Below are positions 28,955 through 39,166 of a stretch of 64,000 bases of DNA, one piece after another. The DNA is from Arsukibacterium sp. UBA5043. GTDB taxonomy: Bacteria; Pseudomonadota; Gammaproteobacteria; Enterobacterales; Alteromonadaceae. The notes below the pieces were generated by a model. That model worked only from the letters and a program-made list of their open reading frames with translations, made no database searches and was not told where the DNA came from. The stretch lies in assembly GCA_002415085.1 (NCBI GenBank), contig DIBV01000017.1, positions 299,818-363,817 of the forward strand. Direction: 5' to 3'. Every line of letters starts with the position of its first letter. Within the stretch, counting starts at the first letter, position 1. A program made the position numbers and the translations under genes.

Positions 28955-30490
28955 ATGGCTGCAACCTCAGACGCATACCCCCATTACTGGGCCATCCTTG
29001 ACCGACTGCCGATAGCGCTGTTCTACAAAGAGAGTGCTAAAGCAGAGATTTTTGCCAATATGGCCGCGCGCAGTTTGCTTGGCGAAACATTGCCCGATAA
29101 ACCGCTGAGTCTGCCTCAACTGTCTGATATCAGAATACTGGATCAACACCAAAATAAAGTCAGTCTGTTAAGCAATCCATTGCTAATGGCGTTAGGAGGC
29201 ACCACGCTGCGCCAGCAGGTTTTGCTCGAAATAAATGGCGCCCCCACCCTGTACATGCTGCAAAGCGACCTTATAAAGCTTCAGTTTAGCCTTGGCAATA
29301 CCATTATTGTCACCTTGCACCCTTTGCAAAGCCCGGCAAATGCCGGCGCAGCGCATGCCCATCCAACCCCCTTTGCCACACCGTCAGCCGACATTGCAGA
29401 GCTGGAAGAGGCCCTGGCATTTGATAAGCTAATGTCACTGATTTCAACCGAACTGATCAATGTCAGCAGTGACGCGCTTGATCAACATATCGAAGATGCG
29501 CTGGCGGCACTGGGTGGGTTTTGTCACGCTGACCGCAGTTATATTTTTCAATTCAGCGACAACATAAGTGAAATGAGTAATACCCACGAATGGGTGCGCG
29601 ATGGCGTCAGCGCTCATAAAGATAATCTGCAGCATATACCCGAGCACGCGCTGCCTTATTTCTTCGAAAAAATTCATCGGGACCATATTTTCGCAGTATC
29701 AGATGTCAGCAAGTTACCCGCAGAAGCCGCCAGTGAACGCCAGGAATTCGAGCACGAAGATATTCGCTCAGTATTGTGTATTGCCATGCTGGCCGGCCAA
29801 AAACTTATCGGCTTTGTCGGTTGTGACATGGTGGCCCGGCAACGCAACTGGACCAGCAACGATCTGCGCCGGATAAAATTAGTTGGCGAGATGATTGCCA
29901 ATAGCATTCAAAATGTTAATTACCGGGTATCGTTGCAACAAATTCAACAAGAATTATTAACTGCAAACCAGGAGTTGCAAAAACAGGCTAATCAGGATGG
30001 CTTAACCGGCCTGGCTAATCGGCGTAATTTTGATGAGAAACTCACGGAAGAACTCCAGCGTAGTGCGCGTAGCAAGCTGCCGCTGGGTTTAATTTTACTT
30101 GATATCGATTTATTTAAGCCTTACAACGACCATTATGGCCACCAGGCAGGTGATGCTGCGCTGCAACAAGTGGCAACGGCGCTTAAAAAAGAAGCGCGGC
30201 GCCAGGGCGAAGTGGCGGCGCGATATGGCGGTGAAGAGTTCGCCCTTATCCTGCCTGACAGCGACATCAAGGCATGCCTGGAAGTTGCTGAGCGGGTGCA
30301 ACAGCATATTGAAGCACTGCAAATACAACATTGCCAATCAGATGTCGCCGACTACCTGACTGTAAGTATCGGCTGCTACAGCATTATCGCCGATAAAAAT
30401 ACCAGCTCTGAACACATGTTAAGTAAAGCAGACCAGGCGCTGTATCAGGCCAAAGCGGCTGGTCGCAATACCATTATCAGCGCCGGTTAA
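28955..30490 (+). CDS. GAF-GGDEF diguanylate cyclase
   Basis: This 511-residue protein has an N-terminal PAS-like region (about residues 1-110), a GAF domain (about 155-310), a coiled linker, and a C-terminal GGDEF domain (about 345-510). The active site is RYGGEEF and the metal-binding Asp lies in DIDLFKPYNDHYGHQAGD, so it is probably an active cyclic-di-GMP synthase. The usual inhibitory RxxD site five residues upstream is RQGE, so product inhibition may be weak. No membrane segment or signal peptide is visible. Confidence 0.92.
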   Translation: MAATSDAYPHYWAILDRLPIALFYKESAKAEIFANMAARSLLGETLPDKPLSLPQLSDIRILDQHQNKVSLLSNPLLMALGGTTLRQQVLLEINGAPTLYMLQSDLIKLQFSLGNTIIVTLHPLQSPANAGAAHAHPTPFATPSADIAELEEALAFDKLMSLISTELINVSSDALDQHIEDALAALGGFCHADRSYIFQFSDNISEMSNTHEWVRDGVSAHKDNLQHIPEHALPYFFEKIHRDHIFAVSDVSKLPAEAASERQEFEHEDIRSVLCIAMLAGQKLIGFVGCDMVARQRNWTSNDLRRIKLVGEMIANSIQNVNYRVSLQQIQQELLTANQELQKQANQDGLTGLANRRNFDEKLTEELQRSARSKLPLGLILLDIDLFKPYNDHYGHQAGDAALQQVATALKKEARRQGEVAARYGGEEFALILPDSDIKACLEVAERVQQHIEALQIQHCQSDVADYLTVSIGCYSIIADKNTSSEHMLSKADQALYQAKAAGRNTIISAG

Positions 30491-30515
30491 CCTCGGCAGG
30501 TCGACCGGCAGTCAT

Positions 30516-32633
30516 TCAATCAATAAAACCAGAGCGCGCTTCAGTCATATCAATTAACTTCACCGGCCGGTTTAACGGCTGGCCACCATCGCGGCCAATC
30601 GGCACCCAGGGTAAGCGGCCGCGGCCTTTGGCAGGCTTAACAGAAAACAAGTCAAATGGCAGCGATAGATAAAAGCCTTTGGTAAAACTTCCCTCACCAT
30701 AGTCTTCCGACGGCACATTTGTTATCGCTGCGTAAGCACCAATAATAATGCCGCTGTCAAAGCGCTTGGCAAAATCGACGTTAACGCCCTTATCTTTTGC
30801 CAGAAACTGGCCAATATTAAACGTTAAACGGGTATCCGGCAAAAACTCCGGCTGCCAATACAGGTTAATATGGCCGGTGACGGTTTTGTAGTCAAAAAAG
30901 TCCAAATCATTCTCAAAAGAGCGCTGGCGCACATAGTTTAAGTCAAAACCAAAGGCAAAATTACTGTCTACCGGCCGGTACAGCAGTTCGGTACCTACGC
31001 CGCCAAACATGGTTTCCAGATAACCCCCGTAGGCCTGGACAAACAGATTATCACCCAACTGTTTTTGCCAGTGACCATACGCATTTTCCATGGTTAGTTT
31101 ACTACGGGTCACATACTCACGCGCATAGGTTCGTACCCGGGGTAGCGGTGTATCCAGCGCATCAACTTTAAAGTTGAACTTATCGAAGTTTTCCAGCAAG
31201 GTTAATTTTGCCGCGCCATTAAAACTGAAGTTTTCAGTAAAGCGGTAACCGGCCCCGAGAAATAAGCCCCCTTGATACATGTAAAAAACTTCCGGATTAC
31301 CAAAACTCTGGATCCAGAAAATCTCTGCCCCGGTATAAAAGCCAGTGTTATAAGGCACATCTGCCAGTGCCATAATATCCGCAGCCGGTGCCTGGCGTAT
31401 ATAAGTCGATCTGATATCAGGCTGCAGCTGCTCGTACGCAGCCGCACTGGCAAATGTTTCCACATCTATTACTTTTTCCAAAAGTGGCAAATTGCCACTG
31501 AACTCAACTACTCTAACTCGTTTAATATGCGACGGTAACTGGCTTAGTACCACCCGGCCTAAGCGCTCAGTGGCCTCTTCGTCGTCGCGATAAAACAACT
31601 GATGGCCGTACAAAATAAACTCATCATCTGTCATCCTGGAGGTTTTAAGATAAAAACCGGCATTAGATAGCAACTGGCGCAATATAATATTTAAATCTTT
31701 AAAATCATCAATCTGCGGTCGCGGTGATGCTACCGGCCGCATCGCCGGCTTAATTTTTGGCTGATCAGTGTTGTTTAAATCCAGCTGATAATGCAGGCCA
31801 AAGCCCAGGGTATTGCCACGCTGATAATTTAAATCAAAAGTAAAATCCTGCCACTGATATACCGCGCCAATATTCCAGCGACTATCCTGAATTAATTCAC
31901 CGGCATAATCTTGTTGGTAGTTATTGCCTTCATATTCCAGTTTTAGCTTTAATGGCCGCCACGGCGTTTGGTATTCAATGCCGCCAAACAGTGACGCCGG
32001 ACCTTTAAAAAATTTCTGATAGTCTATTTTACCGCCAGAGCCGCTAAAACCAGTAGGCCGGTTGCAAAAACCGTCCCTCAGCTCACAAAACGGGTTAATA
32101 GTATTACCTGCTGTACCTAAATAGCCCCAACCCATGCCGATGTGAAAATCCAGTGCCCCCCAGGCTTTACTTAACGCAATATATTCACTTTCAAATAAGC
32201 CGGTACCGCCAAAATCATTAAATCCCATAGAAACTTGCGGCAAAAAACTACTTTCTTGGAGCAAGCGAAATTTAACATCCAGCCCTTTATCTTTATATGT
32301 CTGATCATTACTAAAGCCGGGAAACGGGCTATACAGTTGTGTCCGCACATCGGTGTAACGGGCAGTAGTTTCCATCCAGTCAAACAATTGAATACTAACC
32401 GACCAGAACCGATACTCTTCATTGTCCGTGTAGTTTGCGGTCATGCTACCAGCAGATAACATTCTGGCAGTAGGAGTTTGCAGCAGGCCTACTCCACCGC
32501 GCACCATTTGCGACGGGCCTGCACTGCCTTGCTGCCAATGCCCGTCGGCATTAGTTTGCTGCGCTGCCACGCCAGCAGGCAACAATACGAGCGAACTCAA
32601 TGCCGTGACAATAATATAACCTGAAAATTTCAT
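30516..32633 (-). CDS. YjbH/GfcD-family outer-membrane protein
   Basis: This 705-residue protein has a signal peptide (about residues 1-24) and the YjbH-family opening GGVGLLQTPTARML, followed by many alternating strands rich in aromatic residues, consistent with two outer-membrane beta-barrels. In E. coli, yjbEFGH and gfcABCD are exopolysaccharide or group 4 capsule operons. It is the last gene of the four-gene operon and overlaps the GfcC-like gene by four bases. Confidence 0.9.
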   Translation of the reverse strand: MKFSGYIIVTALSSLVLLPAGVAAQQTNADGHWQQGSAGPSQMVRGGVGLLQTPTARMLSAGSMTANYTDNEEYRFWSVSIQLFDWMETTARYTDVRTQLYSPFPGFSNDQTYKDKGLDVKFRLLQESSFLPQVSMGFNDFGGTGLFESEYIALSKAWGALDFHIGMGWGYLGTAGNTINPFCELRDGFCNRPTGFSGSGGKIDYQKFFKGPASLFGGIEYQTPWRPLKLKLEYEGNNYQQDYAGELIQDSRWNIGAVYQWQDFTFDLNYQRGNTLGFGLHYQLDLNNTDQPKIKPAMRPVASPRPQIDDFKDLNIILRQLLSNAGFYLKTSRMTDDEFILYGHQLFYRDDEEATERLGRVVLSQLPSHIKRVRVVEFSGNLPLLEKVIDVETFASAAAYEQLQPDIRSTYIRQAPAADIMALADVPYNTGFYTGAEIFWIQSFGNPEVFYMYQGGLFLGAGYRFTENFSFNGAAKLTLLENFDKFNFKVDALDTPLPRVRTYAREYVTRSKLTMENAYGHWQKQLGDNLFVQAYGGYLETMFGGVGTELLYRPVDSNFAFGFDLNYVRQRSFENDLDFFDYKTVTGHINLYWQPEFLPDTRLTFNIGQFLAKDKGVNVDFAKRFDSGIIIGAYAAITNVPSEDYGEGSFTKGFYLSLPFDLFSVKPAKGRGRLPWVPIGRDGGQPLNRPVKLIDMTEARSGFID

Positions 32634-33430
32634 TCTACTACCCGATGTAAAGCCAGTGCCAGCAAGTTCTGATTAAGCTTTTCAAGCTCGGCGCCGAACC
32701 AGCCGCTGGCAAAAGGAATAAATATCTGCGCCCCAGGCATCGCTTCGATATGCAGCTGATTCCATGCCGCCACCCCGGCCTTAATAATCCGACCATCCGG
32801 CTGCATAATATAAACAATAGTGCTATCAGCAACATCAGAGCGCTCTATTGCCGACATATAATCGGCAACTGCTGTTGCGCCGCTGTGAGGCATCGCAATG
32901 TTCTTTGTTACTGCGCCCCAGAAATGAACCTGTTCAGGGCGCGCAACCAATTGTAATTTATAAAGCCCCGGCTCAAACCGACGGTTAAATGGCACCTGCG
33001 CCCGGGCCAAATCATAATCTATCGGTATTACAATCCGCTCGGCCAATCGCCAGTTTTTAACCTGTAGTTGCAAAGTAGCAAGCTCTGTCTGCAATGCCGG
33101 TTCAGCCGATTGCTGCAGCTGTGCCAGCTGTTGTAATACCAGTGCTCGCTGTTGTTCAGGTTTAGTGCTGTTTAATTGGGAGCTGCTCAGCTCTGAACTG
33201 TTTAGCCGATATAGCTTCGATGCCGGCCAATACCAATTTTGCTGCAATGCAACCGGTGCCAGCACCTCAGTCATGCGGGGCGGATAGTCAAACATAAAAC
33301 GGGTGTTATTTATATCAATGGTTGTTGTCCCACCAGCGGTTGTGCTAGTCGGCGCCGTTGCATAAATGGTCCCCGAACTCAGACAAGTCAGCAGGCCCAG
33401 ACCAACATAGAACAAGCTTACTATTTTCAT
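32630..33430 (-). CDS. GfcC/YjbG-family periplasmic protein
   Basis: This 266-residue protein has a signal peptide (to about residue 25), RMTEVLAPVALQQNWYWPASKLYRL, a helical Gln-rich stretch, and then a beta-rich part with the GLYKLQLVARPEQVHFWG and VYIMQPDGRI stretches. These features match the GfcC/YjbG family, which contains ubiquitin-like soluble binding domains related to those in Wza. It overlaps both neighbours by four bases. Confidence 0.87.
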   Translation of the reverse strand: MKIVSLFYVGLGLLTCLSSGTIYATAPTSTTAGGTTTIDINNTRFMFDYPPRMTEVLAPVALQQNWYWPASKLYRLNSSELSSSQLNSTKPEQQRALVLQQLAQLQQSAEPALQTELATLQLQVKNWRLAERIVIPIDYDLARAQVPFNRRFEPGLYKLQLVARPEQVHFWGAVTKNIAMPHSGATAVADYMSAIERSDVADSTIVYIMQPDGRIIKAGVAAWNQLHIEAMPGAQIFIPFASGWFGAELEKLNQNLLALALHRVVE

Positions 33431-34146
33431 ATCGCATCCGCCGCTACAACTTTGTCAGAACGCTGCAACTGCCTGACTACTTCACTAATAAAAGTCAGCT
33501 CAAAGGGCTCTGCACCCGGCGCCAGTATTTGCCGGCTTTTTAACACCACGCCGGTTTTAGCATCCAGCCAGAATCGGTTCTGCCACTTATCATCAAACCG
33601 GACAAAATTGGTCTCTGCCATATAATGAACATGTTCAGTCAGCAGCATTACATCCAGCTGCTGGTCAAAGAACGCCATTTTTTGGGTGGGGCCATAGTGA
33701 AAGGTCGAGCGCAGCGGATAACCATATTCGTTCTGCTGCCAGTCAGCAAGCCGAAGCCAAGTCGTGGCCGCCGATAACTGCAAAGGTTTTTTTAACGGGT
33801 CACTGCTGATATTGCTCAGGTGCATCAAGTCGTTTTTCAGGCCGATGGTACGGACAAGTCTGCCATGCTCGGTTATCAGTACCGCCCGGTCTGCCGACAC
33901 CCACTTCAGCTGTCCTTGCTCTATAAACATCAGTGCCATTGCTACCTGGGGCTGCTTCCCGTGTTTTACGTACAAATAGTCGTGCTTTGCTTCCGTAAAA
34001 AAAGAATAGGGCAATAGCACATCTGGTGTTTCAGTAAATGCCAATTGCAGCATATCGGTGTAAGAGCGGTAGGTGCCGGAACAGGACATCAGAAATAGCA
34101 AGCAGAAACAACAACCAAGCAACGACAGGTTTTTACCAGGTATCAT
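33427..34146 (-). CDS. GfcB/YjbF-family lipoprotein
   Basis: This 239-residue protein has a lipoprotein signal with lipobox LMSC at about residues 19-22, then a beta-rich domain containing YSFFTEAKHDYLYVKHGKQ and WVSADRAVLITEHGRLV. Both match the YjbF/GfcB family, which are outer-membrane lipoproteins needed for group 4 capsule or YjbEFGH polysaccharide. It starts after the terminator-like hairpin that follows the small GfcA-like gene. Confidence 0.88.
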   Translation of the reverse strand: MIPGKNLSLLGCCFCLLFLMSCSGTYRSYTDMLQLAFTETPDVLLPYSFFTEAKHDYLYVKHGKQPQVAMALMFIEQGQLKWVSADRAVLITEHGRLVRTIGLKNDLMHLSNISSDPLKKPLQLSAATTWLRLADWQQNEYGYPLRSTFHYGPTQKMAFFDQQLDVMLLTEHVHYMAETNFVRFDDKWQNRFWLDAKTGVVLKSRQILAPGAEPFELTFISEVVRQLQRSDKVVAADAI

Positions 34147-34178
34147 CTTCCCAACCTTTAAAAATTGCTATATAAACA

Positions 34179-34204
34179 AAAAAGCCGCCAGAAGGCGGCT
34201 TTTA
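34179..34204 (-). terminator. Hairpin terminator within the gfc/yjb-like operon
   Basis: A 9-bp GC-rich stem (34181-34189 with 34194-34202, loop AGAA) is flanked by A and T runs and lies 14 bases after the GfcA-like stop codon on the minus strand. It should terminate part of the transcription, leaving the small first gene expressed above gfcB-C-D. Confidence 0.85.
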
Positions 34205-34216
34205 AAAAGCGAAAGC

Positions 34217-34609
34217 TTAACCTACTGGCTGAACGATAGCAGGATAAGTTACTGTTACCGGCACCACTGTGATGGTATTAGTATTTGTAACAGTACCAGT
34301 AACGCTGGCAGTAGCAGTAGCTGTTGCCGTAGTAGTAGAAGAGTTGGTACAAACGCCTGCTACAGGTGCACCGTCGCCTTCATTACACACCAGCTCAAAT
34401 TCTTGCTCGTCAGGCAGGGTTACACCTGAGTTGTTTGAGATAATGGCCGCTGCAACAGCAGCTGAAACACCCAGCGCCGTCAGGCTGGCAACGGTTAAAC
34501 CTCCAATACCCGAAACACCAGTACCGCCTGCAGCAGCATTTTGAGCATTCTGAGCATTTACACCGGCCGACAATGCAAGTGCCATAGCGGCAATAACTAA
34601 TTTTTTCAT
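34217..34609 (-). CDS. GfcA/YjbE-like small Thr-rich exported protein
   Basis: This 130-residue protein has a signal peptide (MKKLVIAAMALALSAGVNA), a Gly/Ala-rich helix with the stretch SLTALGVSAAVAAAIIS, two cysteines and a C-terminal half rich in Thr, Val and Ala in alternation. The pattern and position resemble E. coli YjbE and GfcA, whose function is unknown. The start could be either of two adjacent ATGs at 34612 and 34609 downstream of GAGGGA. It has its own terminator. Confidence 0.75.
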   Translation of the reverse strand: MKKLVIAAMALALSAGVNAQNAQNAAAGGTGVSGIGGLTVASLTALGVSAAVAAAIISNNSGVTLPDEQEFELVCNEGDGAPVAGVCTNSSTTTATATATASVTGTVTNTNTITVVPVTVTYPAIVQPVG

Positions 34610-34698
34610 CATTTGTCCCTCATTCATCAAATTAAAATCCCAGTTGCGGGCAGCTTAAACCAAACAGGCAACAAGCTCAACCAGAATAACCAAAAAAT

Positions 34699-36678
34699 TT
34701 ACGCTATTTGTTTGGTTTTTAAACCTGCAACCAACGTTTCCGGGGCGTTGTTGTTCACTAAACCCATTGCGGTAATTTGCCGGCCGCTGGCTACGTCACA
34801 TGCCGCCCTCACCACCAGGTCGCTGGTAGCACAGCTGTAGTTAAATTCGGTCGGTGCACTGCGAATAAGTTCGATAATTTTTTCTACTGCAAACTCTTCA
34901 CAGGCTTCATCCAGTCGTTGCAGCAAATGCGACATTTCCGGCCAGCTAAGCTTGGCCTCGTCGGCCGCCATTATCCGGCTGTGCTCAGTCTGGCGCACAT
35001 TTTCACCAATCAGCAGCTCTTCATATAACTTTTCGCCAGGGCGCAGGCCACTGTACTGAATTTCAATATCACCATTGGGGTGAATATCATCTTTCACTTC
35101 CAGTCCCATTAAATGGATCATCCGCCTCGCTAAATCGGCTATTTTTACCGGCTCGCCCATATCCAGCACAAATACATCACCGCCTTTACCCATGGCACCG
35201 GCCTGGATCACCAGCTGCGCGGCTTCCGGTATGGTCATAAAGTAACGAATAATATCTTTGTGGGTTACCGTTAACGGCCCGCCTTTGCGAATTTGCTCAC
35301 GAAACAATGGCACCACCGAGCCACTGGAGCCGAGCACATTACCAAAGCGCACCATACAAAAACGAGTACTGCTCTGATACTCCGCCAGCGCCTGTAACAC
35401 CAGTTCTGCTAAGCGTTTTGATGCACCCATTACATTGGTTGGCCGCACGGCTTTATCGGTTGAAATCAATACAAAGGTGTCAACCTGAGCTTTAATGGCG
35501 GCCTCTGCGGTATACCAGGTACCAAATACATTGTTGCGCACCCCTTCCACCACATTATATTCCACCAATGGCACGTGTTTATAAGCTGCAGCATGGTATA
35601 CGGTATTTACCGCAAAGGTCCGCATTACGGTTTCCAGCCGGCTTTGCCGCTGCACCGTGCCCATTACCGGTATCAACTCTACCTCAAGCTTGTCACGGCA
35701 GATAATTGCCGCCAGCTCCTGCTCAATACTGTACAACCCAAACTCAGATAACTCAAACAGCACCAGCATATTCGGCTCATAACGAATAATCTGCCGGCAT
35801 AACTCAGAACCAATAGAGCCACCGGCGCCGGTTACCATCACCACCTTGCCTTTTATGTCGGCATTCATCAGTTTGCTTTTTGGGGCTACGGCATCACGGC
35901 CCAGTAAATCTTCAATTTTAACATCCTGCAGCTCGTCTATCCGCATGGTGCCATCGACTAAATCACTCATTCCCGGAATCGACTGCACCGGTATAGGTAA
36001 TTCTTCCAGGCTATCCAGCACTTCCCGCCGCCGCGCCCGGCTGGCAGATGGCACCGCTAATAATACCCGGCTGATATTTTTGCTTTTAATCAACGAGCTA
36101 ATCTGTGACGGTGAGCCAACCGAAATACCTAAAATCGTTGAACGCTGTAAGGTGGTATCATCGTCGATAAACATCACCGGGTGGTATTGCTCACCATTTA
36201 AAAGCGCATGGGCTAACTGCCTGCCGGAAGAGCCGGCACCGTATATTAATACCCGCTCTTTATGGCCGTTATTGCGCTGCACTAAAAACATCCGCGCCAG
36301 CAAACGCACGCCACCAGAGGTCACCAGAGCCAGCATGGCATAAACGAAAATCAGGTTGCCTTTTTCGCTAACCCCAAAAAAAGCGAATAATAATGCCAGG
36401 ATTACTGCACTGCTGACAATACCGCTTAACACCGCCCCCAATGCATGTTGACCAATATAACGAATCACTGCCCGGTACAGCCCCAACTTGGTAAAAATAA
36501 ACAGGGTTACCGGTAAAGTAATGGTAAAGGCCAAAGCAATTTGCGGCACAGAACTCTGCTCACCGCTTTGGGTCAAAAAATACGCCGCCACTATTGACGT
36601 AATTAAAAAGCAGATATCAACCACCACTGATACCAGTCTTTTTACTGAACGCGGCAACGCCAGCAACCATCCAAGCAT
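34699..36678 (-). CDS. UDP-GlcNAc 4,6-dehydratase of the PglF/WbpM/CapD type
   Basis: This 659-residue inner-membrane enzyme has four N-terminal hydrophobic segments, a CoA-binding-like domain (about residues 140-260) and a C-terminal short-chain dehydrogenase domain. That domain has the NAD motif TGAGGSIGSE near residue 285 and the catalytic STDKAVRPTNVMGASKR segment. Relatives convert UDP-GlcNAc to the 4-keto-6-deoxy sugar used for diNAcBac or QuiNAc. The PglE-, PglC- and PglD-like partners lie about 10 kb away in the same strand direction. It is 68 bp upstream of the GfcA-like gene region. Confidence 0.92.
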   Translation of the reverse strand: MLGWLLALPRSVKRLVSVVVDICFLITSIVAAYFLTQSGEQSSVPQIALAFTITLPVTLFIFTKLGLYRAVIRYIGQHALGAVLSGIVSSAVILALLFAFFGVSEKGNLIFVYAMLALVTSGGVRLLARMFLVQRNNGHKERVLIYGAGSSGRQLAHALLNGEQYHPVMFIDDDTTLQRSTILGISVGSPSQISSLIKSKNISRVLLAVPSASRARRREVLDSLEELPIPVQSIPGMSDLVDGTMRIDELQDVKIEDLLGRDAVAPKSKLMNADIKGKVVMVTGAGGSIGSELCRQIIRYEPNMLVLFELSEFGLYSIEQELAAIICRDKLEVELIPVMGTVQRQSRLETVMRTFAVNTVYHAAAYKHVPLVEYNVVEGVRNNVFGTWYTAEAAIKAQVDTFVLISTDKAVRPTNVMGASKRLAELVLQALAEYQSSTRFCMVRFGNVLGSSGSVVPLFREQIRKGGPLTVTHKDIIRYFMTIPEAAQLVIQAGAMGKGGDVFVLDMGEPVKIADLARRMIHLMGLEVKDDIHPNGDIEIQYSGLRPGEKLYEELLIGENVRQTEHSRIMAADEAKLSWPEMSHLLQRLDEACEEFAVEKIIELIRSAPTEFNYSCATSDLVVRAACDVASGRQITAMGLVNNNAPETLVAGLKTKQIA

Positions 36679-36818
36679 TTAAAACTCCAAAACCGAACCA
36701 CTGTCTGCTTGCCGCTAACAACCGTGCAGCAAGCTTTACTGACTAAAAAAATGGCCTGATTATAGCATTAGTAACTCATTACAGATAGTTTAAAAGGTTC
36801 CACAAGCGACTGCTATTG

Positions 36819-37715
36819 CTAATTCAGGTAATCTAAGCTGCTCAGCCACTGCTTAAATTCAGCTCCGAGTCGCGGATCCCGCAAGCCATATTCTACAAAC
36901 GCTTTGACATAGCCCAGTTTATTGCCACAGTCATGACTGCGACCATTAATATGATACGCATTTACCTGTTCCCGCTCCATCAGCATGGCAATGGCATCAG
37001 TTAGCTGCACCTCATCATTAGCCCCTACCGGAGTTTTTTGCAGGCATTGCCAGATATTGCCACTAAACACGTACCGCCCTACTACAGCAAGGTTAGAAGG
37101 AGCCTGATCGCTGGCCGGCTTTTCAATAATAGCAATCATTTGCTCAGAATTACCGCTGGTCAACTGTCGTTCTGACACATCAACCACCCCATAATTACTC
37201 ACTTGCTCTATTGCAACCGGTTCCACCATCACCTGGCTTATCCCAGTTTGCTCAAATATTTGCAGCATCTTTGCCAGATTATCAGTTGCCAGATTACTGT
37301 CATAACAATCAATAATCACATCAGGCAGCACTACCGCAAATGGCTCCTGGCCAACCAAAGGCAAAGCGCATAATACCGCATGGCCTAACCCTTTGGCCTC
37401 GCCCTGCCGTACATGCATTATCGTTACATGTTTCGGGCAAATCGCCTTTACCTCTGCCAGAAGCTGGCGCTTAACCCGCTTTTCCAGTATTGATTCCAGT
37501 TCAAAACTTTTATCGAAATGATTTTCGACAGAGTTTTTTGAGGAATGGGTTACCAGCACAATTTCTTTAATGCCGGCAGCAATACACTCATTAACCACAT
37601 ACTGAATAAGCGGTTTATCCACTATCGGCAGCATTTCTTTGGGTATTGCCTTCGTAGCTGGCAACATTCTGGTTCCCAGGCCGGCAACCGGTATTACCAC
37701 TTTTTTAATTTTCAT
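36819..37715 (-). CDS. galU: UTP-glucose-1-phosphate uridylyltransferase
   Basis: GalU makes UDP-glucose from UTP and glucose-1-phosphate. The 298-residue protein has the nucleotidyltransferase motif [26 protein letters not shown], then [13 protein letters not shown], the metal-binding VVLPDV stretch and EKPASD. The start overlaps the ugd stop by four bases (ATGA), so UDP-glucose synthesis and its oxidation to UDP-glucuronate are coupled. Confidence 0.95.
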   Translation of the reverse strand: MKIKKVVIPVAGLGTRMLPATKAIPKEMLPIVDKPLIQYVVNECIAAGIKEIVLVTHSSKNSVENHFDKSFELESILEKRVKRQLLAEVKAICPKHVTIMHVRQGEAKGLGHAVLCALPLVGQEPFAVVLPDVIIDCYDSNLATDNLAKMLQIFEQTGISQVMVEPVAIEQVSNYGVVDVSERQLTSGNSEQMIAIIEKPASDQAPSNLAVVGRYVFSGNIWQCLQKTPVGANDEVQLTDAIAMLMEREQVNAYHINGRSHDCGNKLGYVKAFVEYGLRDPRLGAEFKQWLSSLDYLN

Positions 37716-39055
37716 GCGAAATCCCGTACGCTCTCACCCCGGCCAATGGCGAAATATTTAAAGCCTTTACGTTTCATTCGCTCCGGCTCATACAAGTTAC
37801 GACCGTCAAAAATTACCGGGCTGTTTAGCTGGCTTTTAATCAACTCAAAATCAGGTGCCTTAAATTGCTGCCAGTCGGTACAAATCAGTAGCGCATCGGC
37901 CCCTTTTAAAGCAGCCTCTTTAGTGCCCACCAGGGTTAAATCATCCCGCACCCCGTAAAGTTGCTGAATATCTTCCATTGCCTGCGGGTCATAAGCTTTA
38001 ATTTCAGCACCGGCTTGCCACAGTAAATCCATTAACACCCTGCTAGGCGCTTCCCGGATATCATTGGTTTTTGGTTTAAAGCTCAGCCCCCACAGCGCAA
38101 AAACCTTGCCCTTTAAATTGTCACCAAAATAACTGGTTACCAACCTGTATAAACGGGTTTTTTGGGTGTCATTGACTTTAGCCACCGCCTTTAATAGCGC
38201 GACATCATGGCCTGCTTTGTCAGCGGCACGAATTAACGCCGTAACGTCTTTTGGAAAGCAAGAGCCCCCATAACCACAACCCGGATAGATAAAATGATAA
38301 CCAATGCGCGGATCTGAACCGATACCACGGCGCACGGCTTCTATATCAGCACCAACCAGCTCGGCCACATTAGCCATTTCATTCATAAAAGAGATTTTGG
38401 TCGCCAACATGCAGTTTGCTGCATATTTAGTCAGTTCGGCAGAGCGAACATCCATAAACATCATTTTATCCTGGATCCGGTTAAACGGCTCGTATAGCTC
38501 CCGCAGAATATCTTTCGGCCGGTCACAGTAGGTGCCAACAATAATCCGATCTGGCCGCATGCAATCGGCAACCGCCACTCCCTCCTTCAGAAACTCAGGG
38601 TTAGAGACCACATCAAATTGCAACGCGATGTTTCGCCCCGCTATTACCTCAGTGATCCTGGCTTTTACCTTATCAGCCGTTCCCACTGGCACGGTCGATT
38701 TATCAATAATAATTTTAGCAGCGTTCATATGCTGGCCAATAGTTTCTGCTACTGCCAGCACGTACTGTAAATCGGCAGAACCATCCTCTTCAGGTGGTGT
38801 GCCCACGGCAATATACTGGACTTCGCCATGCTCTACCCCAGCTTTGGCATCAGTAGTAAAATGCATTCGTCCAGCCTGATAATTGCTGGTCACCAACTGC
38901 TCCAGTCCTGCTTCATGTATCGGCATGATGCCATTGGTTAAGTCAGTTATCCGCTGTTCATCTATATCGACACAATATACGTTATGCCCTACTTCAGCCA
39001 ACACAGCGGCTTGTACCAACCCCACGTAACCAATTCCAAAAACCGTTACTTTCAT
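37712..39055 (-). CDS. ugd: UDP-glucose 6-dehydrogenase
   Basis: This NAD-dependent enzyme oxidises UDP-glucose to UDP-glucuronate, a precursor of acidic polysaccharides. The 447-residue protein has the N-terminal Rossmann motif [19 protein letters not shown], the catalytic Cys in [11 protein letters not shown] near residue 260 and the C-terminal UDP-binding domain with [16 protein letters not shown]. galU follows with a four-base overlap. cysC ends at 39167 upstream, with a 111-bp gap between. Confidence 0.95.
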   Translation of the reverse strand: MKVTVFGIGYVGLVQAAVLAEVGHNVYCVDIDEQRITDLTNGIMPIHEAGLEQLVTSNYQAGRMHFTTDAKAGVEHGEVQYIAVGTPPEEDGSADLQYVLAVAETIGQHMNAAKIIIDKSTVPVGTADKVKARITEVIAGRNIALQFDVVSNPEFLKEGVAVADCMRPDRIIVGTYCDRPKDILRELYEPFNRIQDKMMFMDVRSAELTKYAANCMLATKISFMNEMANVAELVGADIEAVRRGIGSDPRIGYHFIYPGCGYGGSCFPKDVTALIRAADKAGHDVALLKAVAKVNDTQKTRLYRLVTSYFGDNLKGKVFALWGLSFKPKTNDIREAPSRVLMDLLWQAGAEIKAYDPQAMEDIQQLYGVRDDLTLVGTKEAALKGADALLICTDWQQFKAPDFELIKSQLNSPVIFDGRNLYEPERMKRKGFKYFAIGRGESVRDFA

Positions 39056-39166
39056 TAGTCGTCCTTATTTGTACCTGGCCAGTATTAAGATTACACGAAA
39101 ACAATAATTAAGCAGAAACCTCATCACAAAGATAGTTTGAACAGCGTGGTATGAATGTTAGCTTAA

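Noticed and set aside
30484-30512. GCCGGT...ACCGGC inverted repeat between the GGDEF gene and the YjbH-like gene
   Set aside because: Only six paired bases with a 16-base loop and no T run; too weak to call.
34269-34544. Reading frame opposite the GfcA-like gene
   Set aside because: It is a mirror of the Thr/Val-rich repeats of the real gene, which has a signal peptide, ribosome site and terminator.
34630-34698. Sigma-70 promoter before the GfcA-like gene (TTGAGC and TAAGCT, 17 bases apart, minus strand)
   Set aside because: The -10 matches only three of six positions; I could not support it from sequence alone.
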